A program made the position numbers and the translations under genes. A DNA stretch of 5,875 nt from assembly GCA_025361665.1 (NCBI GenBank), contig JANYKF010000104.1, positions 1 to 5,875 on the forward strand, in the 5' to 3' direction. Below, one piece after another: positions 5,299 to 5,875 of this stretch (within the stretch, counting starts at the first letter, position 1; each line of letters opens with the position of its first letter). The notes beneath the pieces are model-generated. The model ran no database searches and had not been told where the DNA came from. It saw only the letters and a list, made by a program, of their open reading frames with translations. This DNA comes from Clostridiaceae bacterium (GTDB lineage Bacteria; Bacillota; Clostridia; DSM-8532).

Positions 5299-5713
5299 TT
5301 CGCGCCTCAAGAGCGGTCAGCAGTTCACGGGATGCCAGTGAGAACGGAGATGCGGCATCGAAAATTTCCGCCGCGATGTTGCTGTCATATGTGTGGGATG
5401 TCAAATTTCGCAACTCGTGATACCGAAACCATGCTTCAACGTCCGCAATCAGACGTTCTTCGGCCGCGAGGCGAAACAACTGCTTACGCGTGAGACCGGC
5501 CGTGCTGCCGGGTGAGAGGTTATTCTCGAGCCAGCGCCTCATGAATTTCCAACAGAGTTCATAGGTGAATTCAAAATGCTGAACGACGGCAGACGTGTAA
5601 ATATCCTTTTCCTCTATTTGCAAATCTGTAAACGCGGGTTTTCGTTCAGCAATGAATCGAAGTGTTCTCTCCAGCGCTGAAACGGCTTCGACGAGGCTTG
5701 TCAAATCCAGCAT
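5291..5713 (-). CDS. HEPN-domain protein, HI0074-type nucleotidyltransferase substrate-binding family (toxin-type partner)
   Basis: A 140-residue, mostly helical protein. The segment around 46-62 (HFEFTYELCWKFMRRWL) is typical of the HI0074 / NTase_sub_bind family. Residues 102-109, RNLTSHTY, give the HEPN R-x4-H RNase motif, and a Tyr two residues on completes R-x4-H-x-Y. In the Shewanella HepT-MntA system the equivalent Tyr is the AMP-acceptor residue. The chosen ATG at 5711-5713 has AAAGGAG (5726 to 5720) 6 bases upstream. An in-frame ATG at 5749 lies only one base after the predicted -10 box, has no Shine-Dalgarno sequence and would precede the transcript start. The stop overlaps the nucleotidyltransferase start. 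It is the first gene of the operon. A toxin/antitoxin role is known for related pairs; here it is inference, and some HI0074-type pairs have no proven toxicity. Confidence 0.88.
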   Translation of the reverse strand: MLDLTSLVEAVSALERTLRFIAERKPAFTDLQIEEKDIYTSAVVQHFEFTYELCWKFMRRWLENNLSPGSTAGLTRKQLFRLAAEERLIADVEAWFRYHELRNLTSHTYDSNIAAEIFDAASPFSLASRELLTALEARND

Positions 5714-5719
5714 CGGCTT

Positions 5720-5726
5720 CTCCTTT
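5720..5726 (-). promoter_or_regulatory. Ribosome binding site of the HEPN gene
   Basis: AAAGGAG on the minus strand (5726 to 5720) is 6 bases before the ATG at 5713. This is the strongest Shine-Dalgarno sequence in the window and fixes the start at 5713 rather than 5749. Confidence 0.8.
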
Positions 5727-5750
5727 GTCAAGGCGTAACTATTCAGCATG

Positions 5751-5779
5751 ATTTTACGTCATTTGAGCAACATAAACAA
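5751..5779 (-). promoter_or_regulatory. Predicted sigma70-type promoter of the HEPN/MNT-larA-kinase-pdxA operon
   Basis: On the minus strand TTGTTT (5779 to 5774) and TAAAAT (5756 to 5751) are separated by exactly 17 bases. The -10 box matches consensus at 5 of 6 positions and the -35 box at 3 of 6. Transcription would start near 5744, about 30 bases before the HEPN start at 5713, leaving room for the ribosome binding site. No other good promoter is visible between the five genes, though internal ones cannot be excluded. Confidence 0.55.
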
Positions 5780-5792
5780 GCCGCCTGGCGGC
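5780..5792. repeat. GC-rich palindrome abutting the -35 box
   Basis: GCCGC-CTG-GCGGC is a perfect 5-bp inverted repeat with a 3-base centre, directly next to the predicted -35 box at 5774-5779. It could be an operator. Alternatively, on the minus strand it is followed by TTGTTTAT and could be a weak terminator of a gene to the right. The T-tract is poor, so the operator reading is slightly preferred, but neither is proven. Confidence 0.45.
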
Positions 5793-5827
5793 AGCCGCAC
5801 TTTGACATATGAATATTGGTTATTGTG

Positions 5828-5840
5828 TTTGCGATGCAAA
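5828..5840. repeat. Perfect TTTGC-GAT-GCAAA inverted repeat in the upstream intergenic region
   Basis: A 5-bp perfect dyad with a 3-base centre, about 50 bp upstream of the predicted -35 box. Its size and form resemble a small transcription-factor site, but no regulator gene is visible to pair it with. Apart from this, the GC palindrome at 5780-5792 and the predicted promoter, I see no convincing gene in 5750-5875. Confidence 0.3.
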
Positions 5841-5875
5841 TAATGGTGCCTTGTTGGTGGCCATCAAAAGTGCTT

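Noticed and set aside
5299..5310. TTG at 5310 as the nucleotidyltransferase start
   Set aside because: The ATG at 5298 has GAGG at the right distance and a typical 8-bp overlap with the HEPN stop.
5714..5749. Longer HEPN protein from an ATG at 5749
   Set aside because: The ATG is one base after the predicted -10 box and has no Shine-Dalgarno sequence. The ATG at 5713 has AAAGGAG 6 bases upstream.
5780..5792. GC palindrome as an intrinsic terminator
   Set aside because: The stem is only 5 bp and the following minus-strand TTGTTTAT is a poor T-tract. It is listed only as a palindrome.
5802..5807. Perfect TTGACA on the plus strand as a divergent promoter
   Set aside because: No acceptable -10 box lies 16-18 bases downstream, and no clear gene follows before the window ends.
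5820..5873. Short minus-strand open frame ending in TAA at 5820-5822, as the end of a gene to the right
   Set aside because: Seventeen codons without a recognisable motif cannot be told from chance. The sequence right of 5875 is needed.

Overview
This window is ordinary-looking bacterial DNA at roughly 50-55% GC by eye. Coding is dense, genes are tightly packed and Shine-Dalgarno sequences are clear. A LarA-type (nickel-pincer family) protein, a small two-cluster ferredoxin and an acid-sugar kinase fit an anaerobic or fermentative bacterium, for example a Firmicute- or Spirochaete-like lineage. The taxonomic placement is only an inference. No rRNA, tRNA, CRISPR array, insertion sequence or integrase is visible.

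Left part, plus strand (1-1298): the 3' main portion of a Gfo/Idh/MocA NAD(P)-dependent sugar-type oxidoreductase, whose start lies left of the window, is followed by a 74-residue 4Fe-4S ferredoxin-like protein. The junction between them is a 37-bp tandem duplication (1007-1043 and 1044-1080, 32 of 37 identical). It copied the last codons of the oxidoreductase, its stop, and the ribosome binding site and GTG start of the ferredoxin. The first copy still has a GTGA stop/start overlap; the second copy now starts the ferredoxin.

Right part, minus strand, read right to left (5713 to 1305): five genes are packed with an 8-bp overlap and gaps of 13, 12 and 3 bp, so they look like one operon. First comes a HEPN/MNT pair: an HI0074-type HEPN protein with an R-x4-H-x-Y motif, then a minimal nucleotidyltransferase with GS-x10-DxD. 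Three metabolic genes follow: a LarA-family protein, a DUF1537 four-carbon acid sugar kinase and a PdxA-family dehydrogenase. DUF1537 kinase plus PdxA2 is the known route from D-threonate through D-threonate 4-phosphate to dihydroxyacetone phosphate. A LarA homologue in the same operon suggests a C2 epimerisation step, for example D-erythronate to D-threonate, that would widen the substrate range. That step is inference. A sigma70-like promoter lies just upstream of the HEPN gene (5751-5779), next to a GC-rich palindrome.

The plus and minus gene sets converge with only 6 bp between the ferredoxin and pdxA stops. Three separate short tandem duplications occur in under 3 kb: 37 bp at the ferredoxin junction, 27 bp near the kinase N-terminus and 30 bp at the kinase C-terminus. 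The two in the kinase keep the reading frame and add low-complexity segments. The points most worth checking are the toxin-antitoxin-like pair heading a catabolic operon, the possible LarA/DUF1537/PdxA2 epimerase-kinase-dehydrogenase pathway, and this cluster of tandem duplications.
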